Counted from the first letter of the stretch, positions 18,416 to 27,309 are shown. The stretch: DNA of 64,000 nt from Pseudactinotalea sp. HY158 (GCF_009660225.1 NZ_CP045920.1:620001-684000), one strand, 5' to 3'. Made by a program: numbers and translations. Notes: a model not told the origin generated them from the sequence alone.

Positions 18416-18445
18416 GTGACATGCGGGCGATCCGTCGGGTACGTT
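18416..18445 (+). promoter_or_regulatory. Candidate promoter of the riboswitch leader
   Basis: GTGACA (18416-18421) and TACGTT (18440-18445) with an 18-base spacer lie about 70 bases before the conserved riboswitch core. The -10 match is weak, so the assignment is tentative. Confidence 0.3.
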
Positions 18446-18509
18446 GGCGAACGTTCATCACGGAATTCTTGCCCATCGATGAGCCTGGACCCGGCCGCTC
18501 AGCCCCGTC

Positions 18510-18690
18510 ACCGAGTCCTGATTCCCACCACATCTCAATAGGACGGGGGCGGAGGAACCATCAGCGGTGCCCAGCACCTTGGGGTGCAGTCCGAACCGGG
18601 AGTTCGATCGTCGATCGGCCCCACGGAACGGGCCAAGTGTTCTCCCACTTGAACCCGACAGCTTACTTCGCAGGCGTAAGGAGAGGTAGA
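18510..18690 (+). ncRNA. c-di-AMP riboswitch (ydaO-yuaA class)
   Basis: The leader of the NlpC/P60 gene holds the conserved blocks of the ydaO-yuaA motif in order: GGAGGAACC (18551-18559), TTGGGGTGCAG (near 18579), and CCCGACAGCTTACTTCGCAG (18654-18673), ending in GGCGTAAGGAGAG. In actinobacteria this riboswitch commonly controls cell-wall hydrolases (Rpf, NlpC/P60) and turns expression off when c-di-AMP is high. The ribosome site AAGGAGAGG (18678-18686) directly abuts the aptamer's 3' end, so ligand binding could control translation as well as transcription. Outer boundaries are approximate. Confidence 0.88.
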
Positions 18691-18693
18691 TCC

Positions 18694-19485
18694 TTGTCTC
18701 AGAGCAACACTGGCGCCCGGCACCGTGCGGCGCGCCGACCCATCACGCCGCTGCACACCCTCGGCCACGTCGTCACCGGCCCCGCCGGTCGCCGGACCGC
18801 CGTCGCGGCGGCCTCCTCGGGGCTGGTGCTCACCCTCACCGCCGGCGCGAGCCTCGCCGCAGTGCAGCCGAACGTTCGCGCAGCGCAGCCGGGCACGGCC
18901 CCGACCGCCGCGCTCGCCGTCCCCGGCGCGAACCAGATCAAGACCGAGCCCACGGTGAGCGTCGACTCGGACACCGAGTGGTCCTTCGTGACCGACGAGG
19001 TCTCCGCCGAGGCGCCTGAGCCGCTGCCCGAGCCGGAGCCGCGGGTCGCCCCGGTCTCCCGCTCCAACAACCGCAGCGCAGCGCCGGCTCCCGCCGCCGC
19101 GGCCCCGGCCGAGAAGGCCCCCGTCGGCTCCGAGGCGACGCCGTCGGCCAGCGGCAACGCCATCGTCGACATCGCCCGCCGCTACGTCGGCACGCCGTAC
19201 GTGCACGGCGGCTCCACGCCGTCCGGCTTCGACTGCTCCGGCTTCACCCAGTACGTCTTCGCCCAGCTCGGCATCTCGCTGCCGCGCAGCTCCGGTGCCC
19301 AGCGCGGCGCCGGGCGCGTCGTCTCCGCGAGCGAGGCCCGCCCCGGCGACCTGGTCTGGGCGCCCGGCCACGTCGGCATCTACACCGGCGGCGGCAACCA
19401 CATCGCCGCGCGGCAGCCCGGCACGCCGCTGTACGAGAGCGTGATCTACATGTCGAACCCGACCTTCATCCGCGTCACCGGCTGA
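18694..19485 (+). CDS. Secreted NlpC/P60 cell-wall endopeptidase
   Basis: A 263-residue peptidoglycan hydrolase. After an N-terminal signal/anchor (TAVAAASSGLVLTLTAGASLAA) comes a Pro/Ala-rich linker and, from about residue 150, an NlpC/P60 domain. The catalytic Cys is in PSGFDCSGFTQYVF, the His in PGHVGIYTGGG and the polar third residue in NHIAARQPG. Such enzymes cut the D-Glu-DAP peptide bond during wall growth and separation. The TTG start at 18694 is chosen because AAGGAGAGG lies seven bases before it and immediately follows the riboswitch. It is followed by a strong terminator. Confidence 0.9.
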   Translation: MSQSNTGARHRAARRPITPLHTLGHVVTGPAGRRTAVAAASSGLVLTLTAGASLAAVQPNVRAAQPGTAPTAALAVPGANQIKTEPTVSVDSDTEWSFVTDEVSAEAPEPLPEPEPRVAPVSRSNNRSAAPAPAAAAPAEKAPVGSEATPSASGNAIVDIARRYVGTPYVHGGSTPSGFDCSGFTQYVFAQLGISLPRSSGAQRGAGRVVSASEARPGDLVWAPGHVGIYTGGGNHIAARQPGTPLYESVIYMSNPTFIRVTG

Positions 19486-19499
19486 CTGCCCGCCGCGGA

Positions 19500-19537
19500 G
19501 CGAACGGCCCGGTCCCCTCGGGGGCCGGGCCGTTCGC
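19500..19537 (+). terminator. Strong hairpin after the NlpC/P60 gene
   Basis: A perfect 13-base stem, GCGAACGGCCCGG (19500-19512) pairing with CCGGGCCGTTCGC (19525-19537), with further CCC/GGG pairing around a CTCG loop. No T-run follows, as is common in GC-rich actinobacteria. Confidence 0.75.
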
Positions 19538-19560
19538 CGTCTCCGAGGGGACCGTGTAGG

Positions 19561-19630
19561 CCCCAGTGAGCCCCAGTGATGCTCAGTGAGCCCCGGTGAG
19601 TCCCGGTGAGTCCCCCGTGAGCCCCCGTGG
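19561..19630. repeat. Tandem decamer repeat
   Basis: About seven degenerate copies of a 10-base unit of the form CCCCAGTGAG (variants CCCCGGTGAG, TCCCGGTGAG) fill the gap between the hairpin and the universal stress protein gene. They have no open frame of interest. Candidate variable-number repeat. Confidence 0.7.
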
Positions 19631-19783
19631 GCACAGGGACCCCCGTGCGGCCCGTGCGCCTGGGTGGACTGGGTGAACGGACGGCCTTGCCCTCGCCCGG
19701 CGGCGGCGCATCGAGGTGCGGGACGGGTCGCCCATGGTGGACAATGGCCGAAGAACAGCCCAGGAGATGGGGGTCGGAAGGTC

Positions 19784-20722
19784 ATGACACGCGAACAAGT
19801 AGTGATGGTGGGGGTCGACGGATCCGCCGCGAGCCTGCAGGCGCTCGACTGGGCCGCCGCCTTCGCGGAACGGATCGGCTGGCGGGTGCACATCGTGTGC
19901 GCCTATGCGCTGCCGACGTTCGCGGCCGCGAGCATGGACGGCGGCTACGCCACCCTCGACGACGCGTCGATCCGCGACGGCGCCCAGGCCGTGCTCGACG
20001 AGGCCGCGGCACGACTGGCCGGGAGTGATCTCGAGGTCACCTCCGCCCTCGAGACCGGCGACCCCGCGGGGGTGCTGGTCGAGCTGTCGAAGAAGGTGTG
20101 CCTGACCGTCGTCGGCACGCGGGGTCACTCCGGCTTCGCCGAGCGGATCCTGGGAACCGTCTCCTCCGCGCTGCCGGCCCATGCACACTGCCCGACCGTG
20201 GTCGTGCCCCACCGCGACGACGCGGCGAGCAAGCTGCCGGTCCGGCGGATCGTCGTCGGCGTCGACGGCTCGGACTCGGCCAAGGTGGCGCTGAAGAACG
20301 CGATCGACCACGCCCAGCTGTGGGACGCGGAGCTCACCGCCGTCATCGGGCTGCCGATCGGCACGGGGTCGGGCCTGCTCGGCTGGCTCCCCGCCGCGGT
20401 CGACAGCGAACAGCTCCTGGCCGACTGCAAGGAGGGCCTCGACGTCACGGTCAACGCGGCGCTCGAGGGCCACGAGGGCGTGACGGTGCGCCGACACGCC
20501 CTCGACGGGTCCGGGGCCGCGCTGCTGTCGGAGTTCTCCACGGCGGTCGACCTCGTGGTCGTGGGCACGCGCGGACGCGGCGGCTTCGCCGGCCTTCTGC
20601 TCGGGTCGACCTCACAGGCCGTGCTGCACCATTCCGAGTGCCCGGTGCTCGTCGTGCCCTCGCGCACCAAGGACGAGGATCTGCCGCCGCTCGCGCCCTG
20701 GAACCGCAACGTCCAGCCGTAG
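19784..20722 (+). CDS. Universal stress protein with two UspA domains
   Basis: A 312-residue tandem UspA protein. Each half begins with the strand VVMVGVDGS / RIVVGVDGS and has the ATP-binding loop G-2x-G-9x-G(S/T): GTRGHSGFAERILGTVS and GTRGRGGFAGLLLGSTS. Actinobacterial relatives bind ATP and help cells through hypoxia and other stress. The ATG at 19784 follows a GGAAGG. A monocistronic unit between two short-repeat arrays. Confidence 0.9.
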   Translation: MTREQVVMVGVDGSAASLQALDWAAAFAERIGWRVHIVCAYALPTFAAASMDGGYATLDDASIRDGAQAVLDEAAARLAGSDLEVTSALETGDPAGVLVELSKKVCLTVVGTRGHSGFAERILGTVSSALPAHAHCPTVVVPHRDDAASKLPVRRIVVGVDGSDSAKVALKNAIDHAQLWDAELTAVIGLPIGTGSGLLGWLPAAVDSEQLLADCKEGLDVTVNAALEGHEGVTVRRHALDGSGAALLSEFSTAVDLVVVGTRGRGGFAGLLLGSTSQAVLHHSECPVLVVPSRTKDEDLPPLAPWNRNVQP

Positions 20723-20732
20723 GCACGACGAC

Positions 20733-20795
20733 CCGACGGCCCCGTAGCCGAACGGCCCCGGAGCCGAACGGCCCCGGAGCCGAACGGCCCGGGGC
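20733..20795. repeat. Tandem 16-bp repeat
   Basis: Three to four copies of CCGAACGGCCCCGGAG (exact at 20748-20763 and 20764-20779, near-exact before and after) lie directly behind the universal stress protein stop and in front of the convergent DUF488 stop. No coding role; may contribute to termination. Confidence 0.75.
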
Positions 20796-20803
20796 CGGTC
20801 GCC

Positions 20804-21199
20804 TCAGCGGCGGTCCTCGATCCAGCCACGGAGCACGACGGCCTGATTGTGTTCCTCGTCCTTGGCGGAGAAGAGCAGCATCACCTCGCCCCGTGCGGCG
20901 GCCTCGAGGAGCGGAGCGGCCTGCTCCCGGTTCTCCTCGAGCTCGCCGCGGTACCGCTCCGCGAACTCCGCGAACCGCTCCGGGTCGTGCCCGAACCATC
21001 GGCGCAACTCCGTGCTCGGACCGGCCTCCTTGAGCCAGACGTCGTGCGGCAGGTCGGCCTTGGCCACACCTCGCGGCCAGAGCCGGTCCACGAGGAACAC
21101 GCTCGGGTGCTCTGGACCCGTGAGCGCGGCCTCGACCGAGGCGTGAGCAGGATTGCCGCGGCGGGCATCGTAGACCCGCACCAGTTCGATCGCTGTCAT
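20804..21199 (-). CDS. DUF488 family protein
   Basis: A 131-residue cytoplasmic protein of the DUF488 family (YeaO-like), function unknown. Family signatures are RVYDARRG near the start, VDRLWPRGVAKADL, and WFGHDPERFAEFAERYRGEL. Catalysis has been suspected for related proteins but no reaction is established. ATG 21199 is preceded by GGAGG with a short spacer. Separated from the upstream ABC binding-protein gene by a tandem-repeat array. Confidence 0.88.
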   Translation of the reverse strand: MTAIELVRVYDARRGNPAHASVEAALTGPEHPSVFLVDRLWPRGVAKADLPHDVWLKEAGPSTELRRWFGHDPERFAEFAERYRGELEENREQAAPLLEAAARGEVMLLFSAKDEEHNQAVVLRGWIEDRR

Positions 21200-21228
21200 G
21201 CCTCCAGTCTCCCGCCGTCGGGCAGTCT

Positions 21229-21313
21229 CGGGAAGTAGCCGGGAAGTAGCCGGGAAGGGGCCGGGAAGGGGCCGGGACAGGGCCGGGAAAGCGCCCGGGA
21301 AGGCGCCCGGGAA
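21229..21313. repeat. Tandem 11-bp repeat
   Basis: Eight copies of an 11- to 12-base unit, CGGGAAGTAGC and variants (CGGGAAGGGGC, CGGGACAGGGC, CCGGGAAGGCGC), run without interruption from the DUF488 leader to the stop of the binding-protein gene. Confidence 0.75.
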
Positions 21314-21315
21314 GC

Positions 21316-22242
21316 TCAGCCGGTGAGGCCGTGATCGGCGAGGAACGTGCTCGCGATGTCGGGGGTGGATTTCGCATCGACCTGGCTGGCCACGTTCAGG
21401 GCGATGAGGGCATCGGCGCTCAGGGCGGCGCTGACCGGGTCGATCACGTCCGCGATCTCGTCGGCCAGGTTGCTGCTCACGAGCGGCACGACGTTCGAGG
21501 CGAGGAACAGCCCGTCCGGATCCGCGAGCACCACGAGGTTCTGGGTCTGGATGCGCGGATCCGCCGTGAACACGTTGGCCACGTTCACGGTGCCGGCGAG
21601 CAGGTCCTCGACCGTCGTGTCGCCGGTGGCCTTGAAGTCGACCGTGATGCCGTAGACCTCCTTGAGCCCGTCCGGGCCGTAGGGGCGCTCCGCGAGCTCC
21701 GGCGGTCCACCGAGCACGAGGTCGGTGTCCACGTTCGCCAGGTCCGCGATCGAGGCGAGCTCGTAGGTGTCGGCGAATTCGGAGGTGACCGTGTAGGAGT
21801 CCTGATCGCTGGCCTCGGCCGCGTCGAGCACGGTGAGACCCGCGGGCAGCGCCTCGACGAGCGCGGCGTACACGTCGTCGGGCTTGCGCGCCTCCGTATC
21901 GGGATCGAAGAACTGCAGCAGGTTGCCCGTGTACTCCGGGAACAGGTCGATGTCGCCGTTCTCGAGCGAGGGCATGTAGGCGTCCCGCTGGCCGATGTTG
22001 AACTGCCGCTGCACGGTGTGGCCGGCGTCCTCGAGCGCCTGGGCGTAGATCTCGGCGATGATCTCGTTCGAGTAGTACGCCTGCGAGCCCACCACGATCG
22101 TCTCCGTGCCCGCCGACCCCGTCGCGTCGTCGTCGCCCGCCGAGGGGTCGGGCGCGAGCGGGTCGGAGGAACTGCACGCCGCCAGGGTGAGCGCGAGCGC
22201 CGCGGCCGTGACGGCCCAGCCGGTCTTCGTTCGTTTCGTCAT
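21316..22242 (-). CDS. Osmoprotectant ABC transporter substrate-binding lipoprotein
   Basis: A 308-residue glycine betaine/choline-type binding protein (OpuBC/OpuCC/OsmX family). The N-terminus is a lipoprotein signal ending LTLAAC. The binding domain shows IVVGSQAYYSNEIIAEIYAQ, DLFPEYTGNLLQF, and the Tyr/Trp-containing strands expected for binding quaternary amines. It is the last gene of a four-gene importer operon on this strand (ATPase, two permeases, binding protein). ATG 22242 has GAAGG at good distance. Confidence 0.9.
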   Translation of the reverse strand: MTKRTKTGWAVTAAALALTLAACSSSDPLAPDPSAGDDDATGSAGTETIVVGSQAYYSNEIIAEIYAQALEDAGHTVQRQFNIGQRDAYMPSLENGDIDLFPEYTGNLLQFFDPDTEARKPDDVYAALVEALPAGLTVLDAAEASDQDSYTVTSEFADTYELASIADLANVDTDLVLGGPPELAERPYGPDGLKEVYGITVDFKATGDTTVEDLLAGTVNVANVFTADPRIQTQNLVVLADPDGLFLASNVVPLVSSNLADEIADVIDPVSAALSADALIALNVASQVDAKSTPDIASTFLADHGLTG

Positions 22243-22252
22243 CGTGCCTTCC

Positions 22253-23077
22253 TTAATCTGACCTGTGGACGACGGAGCTCGCCTCCGCCCGATGGTCGAG
22301 GGTATCGCTGGGGGAGGGATCGCCGATGGTACCCGCCCCGTCCGACACGGCCCCGTCCGACACGGCGCCGGTCGCGGACCCGGAGGCACGGGAGGCACCG
22401 GCGGCCCGGGCGGTGCGCAGGCCCCGCGGGACGGCGGCGCGCTGCGCGAGCGCACCCGCGCCGTCCAGGATCAGGGCGGTGAGCGCGAGCACGAGCGCGC
22501 CGCCGAGCACCATGTCGTAGCGGCGCAGCGGGATCCCGGCGATGATGTACTGGCCGAGGCCGCCGAGCCCGACGTAGGCACCGATCGTCACGGTGGCGAT
22601 CACCTGGAGCACGGCGGCGCGGATCCCGCCGACGAGCAGTGAGCGCCCGAGCGGGATCTCGACCCGGCGCAGGATCTGCCACTCGGTCATGCCCACGGCC
22701 CGGGCCGCGCCGATGACGCGCCGGTCGATGGACTCGCAGCCGGCGTACGCGCCGGCGAGCAGGGAGGGGATCGCCAGCAGCACGTAGCTGATGAGCGCCG
22801 CGAGCGGCTTGTGCAGCACCCCGAACAGGAGCACGAGCAGCACGAGCAGGCCGAACGAGGGCACGGCTCGGGCCGCGCCCGAGACGGTCACCGCCACCTC
22901 CCGGCCGCGCCCGGTGTGCCCGATCCACCAGCCGAGCGGCACCGCGACCAGGGCCGCGAGCCCGACGGCGGCGAACGTGTAGGCCAGGTGCACCCCGATC
23001 GCCGTCCAGATGCCGTCGCCGCCCGCGAGCGGTTCGGCGGAGAAGAGCCAGGCCCAGGCGTCGGCGAGGAGGTTCAT
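22253..23077 (-). CDS. Osmoprotectant ABC transporter permease
   Basis: A 274-residue membrane protein with about six helices. The EAA loop contacting the ATPase is visible as AARAVGMTEWQILRRVEIPL. It is followed by a hydrophilic, Ala/Ser/Asp-rich C-terminal tail of about 60 residues that is longer than usual for the family and contains a repeated AVSDGAVSDGA. Overlaps the upstream permease gene by four bases. Confidence 0.88.
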   Translation of the reverse strand: MNLLADAWAWLFSAEPLAGGDGIWTAIGVHLAYTFAAVGLAALVAVPLGWWIGHTGRGREVAVTVSGAARAVPSFGLLVLLVLLFGVLHKPLAALISYVLLAIPSLLAGAYAGCESIDRRVIGAARAVGMTEWQILRRVEIPLGRSLLVGGIRAAVLQVIATVTIGAYVGLGGLGQYIIAGIPLRRYDMVLGGALVLALTALILDGAGALAQRAAVPRGLRTARAAGASRASGSATGAVSDGAVSDGAGTIGDPSPSDTLDHRAEASSVVHRSD

Positions 23078-23745
23078 GCGCCGTTCCTCGCCTCGGTCGC
23101 CGTGGTGCGGCGATCGAGATGGGCCCAGGGCATGAGCCGGCGTCCGGCCAGCACGAGGAGCAGGTCGATGAGCGCCGCGATGAGCACCACGGTGAGCACC
23201 CCGGTGAGCACCTCGGGCACGATCCGGCGCTCGAGGCCGTTGGTGAACAGGTAGCCGAGGTTCGTCACGCCCACGAGGATGCCGACCGTGGCCAGGGCGA
23301 TCGTCGAGGCGGCAACGACCCGCAGGCCCGCGAGGATGACGGGGCCCGCGAGCGGGAGCTCGACCGCCCGCAGCCGCCGGGCGGTCGAGTAGCCGAGGGC
23401 GGTGGCCGCGAGCCGCGTGTCGGGGGAGACGGAGTCGAGCCCGTCGACCACGCTGCGCACGAGCAGGGCCGTGGCGTAGACGGTCAGGGAGATGACGAGG
23501 TTCGATTCGTCGAACGGGGCGATGCCGACGATGCCCGGCACGATCATGAGCAGGGCGAGGGAGGGGATGGTGTACATGAGGCCGGTCGTGGCCACGATCG
23601 GCCCCCGCAGGACGCGCCACCGCCACGCGACCCAGCCGAGCGGCAGGGAGACGAGCACCGAGAGCAGGACCGGCACGAGGCTCTGGCGCAGGTGCTCGAG
23701 GCTCAGCGTGCCGATGAGCCCGAGGTTCTCGCCGACCCAGGTCAC
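23074..23745 (-). CDS. Osmoprotectant ABC transporter permease
   Basis: A 223-residue BPD-type permease, the partner of the next gene. The EAA loop reads AATALGYSTARRLRAVELPL and about six membrane helices are present. GTG start at 23745 overlaps the ATPase stop (GTGA), and its own stop overlaps the next ATG, so all components are translationally coupled. Confidence 0.88.
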   Translation of the reverse strand: MTWVGENLGLIGTLSLEHLRQSLVPVLLSVLVSLPLGWVAWRWRVLRGPIVATTGLMYTIPSLALLMIVPGIVGIAPFDESNLVISLTVYATALLVRSVVDGLDSVSPDTRLAATALGYSTARRLRAVELPLAGPVILAGLRVVAASTIALATVGILVGVTNLGYLFTNGLERRIVPEVLTGVLTVVLIAALIDLLLVLAGRRLMPWAHLDRRTTATEARNGA

Positions 23746-24563
23746 GGCGCCTCGTCGACCAGGGTCCCGTACGGGCGGCCGTTCGCGTCCACCACGATCG
23801 GGCCGCGGTCGGTCTGCTCGATGTGCAGCGCCCGGTCGCCGTGATGGGCGCCGATGAAGTGGGACACGAACTCGTTCGCCGGCCGGGACATGATCTCGGT
23901 GGGCGTGCCCACCTGGGCGATCCGCGCCCCGATCTCGACGATGGCCACCTGGTCGCCGAGCAGGAACGCCTCGTCGACGTCGTGGGTGACGAACACGATG
24001 GTCTTGCCGATCTCCCGCTGCAGGCGCAGGAGCTCCTCCTGCAGCTCGGCCCGCACGATCGGGTCGACCGCCCCGAACGGTTCGTCCATGAGGAGGATGT
24101 TCGGGTCGGCCGCCAGGCCGCGGGCGACGCCGACGCGCTGCTGCTGCCCGCCGGAGAGCTGGCTCGGGTAGCGGCGGGCGAGCGCGGGATCGAGCCCGAC
24201 CGTGACCATGAGGTCGCGGGCCCGGGCCTGGGCGCTGCGCCGGCTCTGCCCGACGAGCCGGGGCACGGTCGCGATGTTGTCGAGGACGCTCACATGCGGC
24301 AGCAGCCCGGAGTTCTGCATGACGTAGCCGATCCGTCGCCGCAGCGCCACCGGATCGTGACCGGCGACGTCCTCGCCGTCGATCGAGACCACCCCGGAGG
24401 TCGGGTCGACCATTCGGTTGACCATCCGCATGAGCGTCGTCTTGCCTGAGCCCGAGGAGCCGACGAGCACCGTGGTCGAATGGGCCGGGATCTGCAGGGA
24501 GAAGTCCTCGACCGCGACCGTCCCGTCGGCGAACACCTTGGAGACGCCGTCGAATTCGATCAT
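23742..24563 (-). CDS. Osmoprotectant ABC transporter ATP-binding protein
   Basis: A 273-residue ABC ATPase of the OpuCA/ProV type that would energise uptake of glycine betaine or similar solutes. Walker A VGSSGSGKTT, signature LSGGQQQRVGVARGLAADP, Walker B ILLMDEPFGAVD and the H-loop VTHDVDEA are all intact. The C-terminal CBS pair of OpuCA is reduced to a short tail (HIEQTDRGPIVVDANGRPYG). ATG 24563 is chosen over an upstream in-frame ATG because a GGTGGAG lies four bases before it. First gene of the operon. Confidence 0.9.
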   Translation of the reverse strand: MIEFDGVSKVFADGTVAVEDFSLQIPAHSTTVLVGSSGSGKTTLMRMVNRMVDPTSGVVSIDGEDVAGHDPVALRRRIGYVMQNSGLLPHVSVLDNIATVPRLVGQSRRSAQARARDLMVTVGLDPALARRYPSQLSGGQQQRVGVARGLAADPNILLMDEPFGAVDPIVRAELQEELLRLQREIGKTIVFVTHDVDEAFLLGDQVAIVEIGARIAQVGTPTEIMSRPANEFVSHFIGAHHGDRALHIEQTDRGPIVVDANGRPYGTLVDEAP

Positions 24564-24653
24564 GGTGCTCCACCCTGCCGCCGGTTCCCTAGAGCCAACC
24601 ACATTCACGGGGCCCGTGTCAGCACGTGTGCCCGCCTGTCGAGACCGGCACGT

Positions 24654-26303
24654 TCACTCCAGGGTCGACTTGATCGGCGCGTAGTCCTCGATGATCGCCT
24701 GGACCCGGGCGAATGCCGCCGCGTCCAGGCCCGCATCGCCGGTGACCTGGCGCCACGCGCTCGGGACGACGTTGCCGAAATTGTGACCGTGATGGGCGGG
24801 CACCTGGTCGCCGAGCATCATGTCCACGAGCACCTGCAGACCCGTGACCACGGGGATCCAGCGCATCGAGGGGCTGACGTCGGCGCCGCGCTGATCGGGC
24901 TCGAGCCAGTCGGGGGACTGCCAGAACAGCCGGGGCCCGAGCCAGGTGACCGCGTCGGTGGCGTGCTGGAGGTAGAGCACGCGGGGCTTCTGCCACGGCT
25001 GCGGCAGGTCCGAGTCGTCGCCGGGCCGGGAGATCCAGCGCACCTCGCGGCCGCCGTCGAGCACGGGCTGCCAGGCCGGGCTGCCCGCGTCCCGGGCCGC
25101 CTGCAGGCCGCGCCACAGCTCGGACCCGTTCGGGCTGCCCACGAACAGGGCGCCGTCGGTGCGCGTGCGCACGTCGGCCAGGTCGGCGAAGACGGCCTGG
25201 CTGCCGTGCGCGCCGAGGCTCAGGCCGTAGGAGACGAGCATGGGTCGGTCGTCGGCGGGGAGCTGGGACCAGCGCTCGTACACGGCGTCGAAGAGGGTTC
25301 GTGCGGCGTGCACCGGGGCGTCGGGATCGAAGAGGAAGGAGTACCAGCTGGGCATGTAGGAGTACTGCATCGAGGCGATCGCCGTGTCGCCGGCGTGCAG
25401 GTACTCGAGGGCGTCGACCGTCTGCGGCTCGAGCCACCCCGAGCCGGTCGTCGTGGCGACCACGAGGATCGATCGGTCGAAGGCTCCGGTGCGCTCGAGC
25501 TCGGCGAGCACGAGGTCGGCCCGGGCGGCGTCGGTGGGGGCCGATTCCAGGCCCGCGTACACGCGGATCGGCTCCCTCGCGGCGAGCCCGGTCACCGCCT
25601 CGATCCGGGCCGCGGACGGACCCCCGCCCACGAAGTCCGATCCATGGTGGCCGAGCGACTCCCAGGCGATCGCCGAGTCCGGGCCGGCGGATCGGTGGGC
25701 CGAGCCGGGCTCGGTCACCTCCGCGCTCACGCCGGAGTTGAGGCCGGAGAAGATCGAGTCCACCACGGCCAGGGCACCCGCGCCGCCGGCGAGTGCCACC
25801 CCGGCGACGATGGACGTCGTCACCACGCCCGCGATGAGCGGGGAGAAGCGGCCGCGCAGGCGGCGGGAGAGGCGGCGCACGCCCTTGCCGATCGCGAGCA
25901 GCACCACGGTGAGCGGCACGAACACGGCCAGGAACGCGCCCACGTGGGTCGAGTCGGCCTCGGGCATCTCGACCATCCGGCGCACGTCGTTCTGCCAGTG
26001 CAGCGAGAGACCGGACAGGAGCGCGATCGAGGCGACCATCGCCGCGCCGTAGGCGATCCACGCGGCGCGCCCGCCGAGGCGCTGCTGCTCCGGGCGGATG
26101 AGACGGCGCAGCCACCGCCACAACAGCACGCCGATGAGGTAGCCCGCGCCGAAGGAGAGCGCCGTGATCGCGCCCTGCGCCGCGGCCGGGCGGGGCAGCA
26201 GCGAGGGCGTGACCGACAGGATCGCGAACACGAGGCCGAGCGCGGCGCCGCCCGGGTCGAGGTGCCACCAGCGGCGCGCCTGCGGGGTGCGGGGTTCGTC
26301 CAC
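24654..26303 (-). CDS. Membrane-bound alpha/beta-hydrolase family protein
   Basis: A 549-residue actinobacterial protein of the Abhydrolase_9 type. The N-terminal 180 residues hold four to five membrane helices (GAALGLVFAILSVTPSLL and following). The C-terminal part is an alpha/beta-hydrolase domain with the nucleophile elbow SYGLSLGAHGSQAVF and a probable catalytic His in AHHGHNFG. Substrate unknown; lipids are often suspected because of the membrane anchor. GTG 26303 is chosen for its AGGGAG ribosome site; starts at 26333 and 26357 are also open. Confidence 0.83.
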   Translation of the reverse strand: MDEPRTPQARRWWHLDPGGAALGLVFAILSVTPSLLPRPAAAQGAITALSFGAGYLIGVLLWRWLRRLIRPEQQRLGGRAAWIAYGAAMVASIALLSGLSLHWQNDVRRMVEMPEADSTHVGAFLAVFVPLTVVLLAIGKGVRRLSRRLRGRFSPLIAGVVTTSIVAGVALAGGAGALAVVDSIFSGLNSGVSAEVTEPGSAHRSAGPDSAIAWESLGHHGSDFVGGGPSAARIEAVTGLAAREPIRVYAGLESAPTDAARADLVLAELERTGAFDRSILVVATTTGSGWLEPQTVDALEYLHAGDTAIASMQYSYMPSWYSFLFDPDAPVHAARTLFDAVYERWSQLPADDRPMLVSYGLSLGAHGSQAVFADLADVRTRTDGALFVGSPNGSELWRGLQAARDAGSPAWQPVLDGGREVRWISRPGDDSDLPQPWQKPRVLYLQHATDAVTWLGPRLFWQSPDWLEPDQRGADVSPSMRWIPVVTGLQVLVDMMLGDQVPAHHGHNFGNVVPSAWRQVTGDAGLDAAAFARVQAIIEDYAPIKSTLE

Positions 26304-26445
26304 GGAAAGCTCCCTGCTTCGGGCGCCTCGCATCGGTCCGGATCGCCGGTGCTGCACGGCCCAACTATAGGGCGGCCTCGGTCACGGGCCGCGTTGCGCG
26401 TGCCGCGTCTCGAGCGCCGGGATCTCGGCCGATAGGGTGGCCTCC

Positions 26446-27309
26446 ATGCCCGAACCTCCCGCGGAGATGGAGTTGACGGTCGGAGAGGTCGACCGGTTGC
26501 TCGCCTCCCAGCACCCGGACCTGCGGGGCCCACTCGAGCGGGTCGCCCACGGCTGGGACAACGACGTGTTCCGCCTCGGCGAGGATCTGGCCGTGCGGCT
26601 GCCGCGGCGCCTGGCGGCTGCCGAGCTCGTGGTGAAGGAGCAACGGTGGCTGCCGCAAATCGCGCCGATGCTGCCGGTGCGGGTGCCCGTGCCCGTGGCG
26701 ATCGGGCGGCCCGAGGGGCGTTATCCGTGGTCCTGGAGCGTCGTGCCGTGGTTCGAAGGCCGCCCGGCCTCCGAGGCGTCACCGCAGGAACGGGACGTGA
26801 TCGCCGAGCAACTCGCTCAGGTGTTCACCGCCCTGCACGTGCCTGCGCCGGTGGATGCTCCGCCGAACTGGGCCCGGGGCGTGCCGCTGGCGGAGCGCGA
26901 CGAGCACGTGTACGCCGCCCTGGCCGGGGAACCGCACCTGCGCTCCCTCTGGACTGCCGGCGTGACCGCGCCCCCGTGGCGGCGACCTGCGGTCTGGGTA
27001 CACGGCGACGTTCACCCGGGCAACCTCGTGCTCGGGCATGGGCGTGAGTCCGGGATCGCCGCAGTCGTGGACTTCGGGGACCTGACGGCAGGGGATCCCG
27101 CCTACGATCTGGCGTGCATGTGGCTGACGTTCACCGAGCACGGGCGGCGCCGGTTCCGGGCTGCGCTGCCGGAGATCTATGACGACGCGGTCTGGCTCCG
27201 AGCGCGGGCGTGGGCCGCCTGGTTCGCCCACCTGCTCGCCGGCACGAGGGATCCGGGCAATCGGCGAGTGGGGCAGCACGGACTGAGCGGGCTCGCGGCG
27301 GAGCGGTAG
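26446..27309 (+). CDS. Aminoglycoside-phosphotransferase-like kinase
   Basis: A 287-residue protein of the APH/ChoK kinase-like family. It has the N-lobe GWDNDVFRLGEDLAVRLPRR, the catalytic loop VWVHGDVHPGNLVL (Asp as catalytic base) and the metal motif VVDFGDLTAGDPAYDLA. Members phosphorylate aminoglycosides, macrolides, choline or sugars; the sequence alone does not tell which, and most chromosomal ones do not give resistance. ATG 26446 with TAGGGT seven bases upstream (leaderless); an in-frame GTG lies at 26437. Confidence 0.85.
   Translation: MPEPPAEMELTVGEVDRLLASQHPDLRGPLERVAHGWDNDVFRLGEDLAVRLPRRLAAAELVVKEQRWLPQIAPMLPVRVPVPVAIGRPEGRYPWSWSVVPWFEGRPASEASPQERDVIAEQLAQVFTALHVPAPVDAPPNWARGVPLAERDEHVYAALAGEPHLRSLWTAGVTAPPWRRPAVWVHGDVHPGNLVLGHGRESGIAAVVDFGDLTAGDPAYDLACMWLTFTEHGRRRFRAALPEIYDDAVWLRARAWAAWFAHLLAGTRDPGNRRVGQHGLSGLAAER

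Noticed and set aside
19561-19630. Possible CRISPR array
   Set aside because: Units are only ten bases and contiguous, without spacers. No cas genes are in the window. The same holds for the other tandem arrays.
20733-20795. Rho-independent terminator
   Set aside because: The 16-base unit repeats directly rather than inverted, and no stable stem with a T-run was found. It was listed as a repeat.
26446-27309. Antibiotic resistance gene (aminoglycoside phosphotransferase)
   Set aside because: Only the general kinase fold is visible. Chromosomal family members act on many substrates and no resistance context is present.
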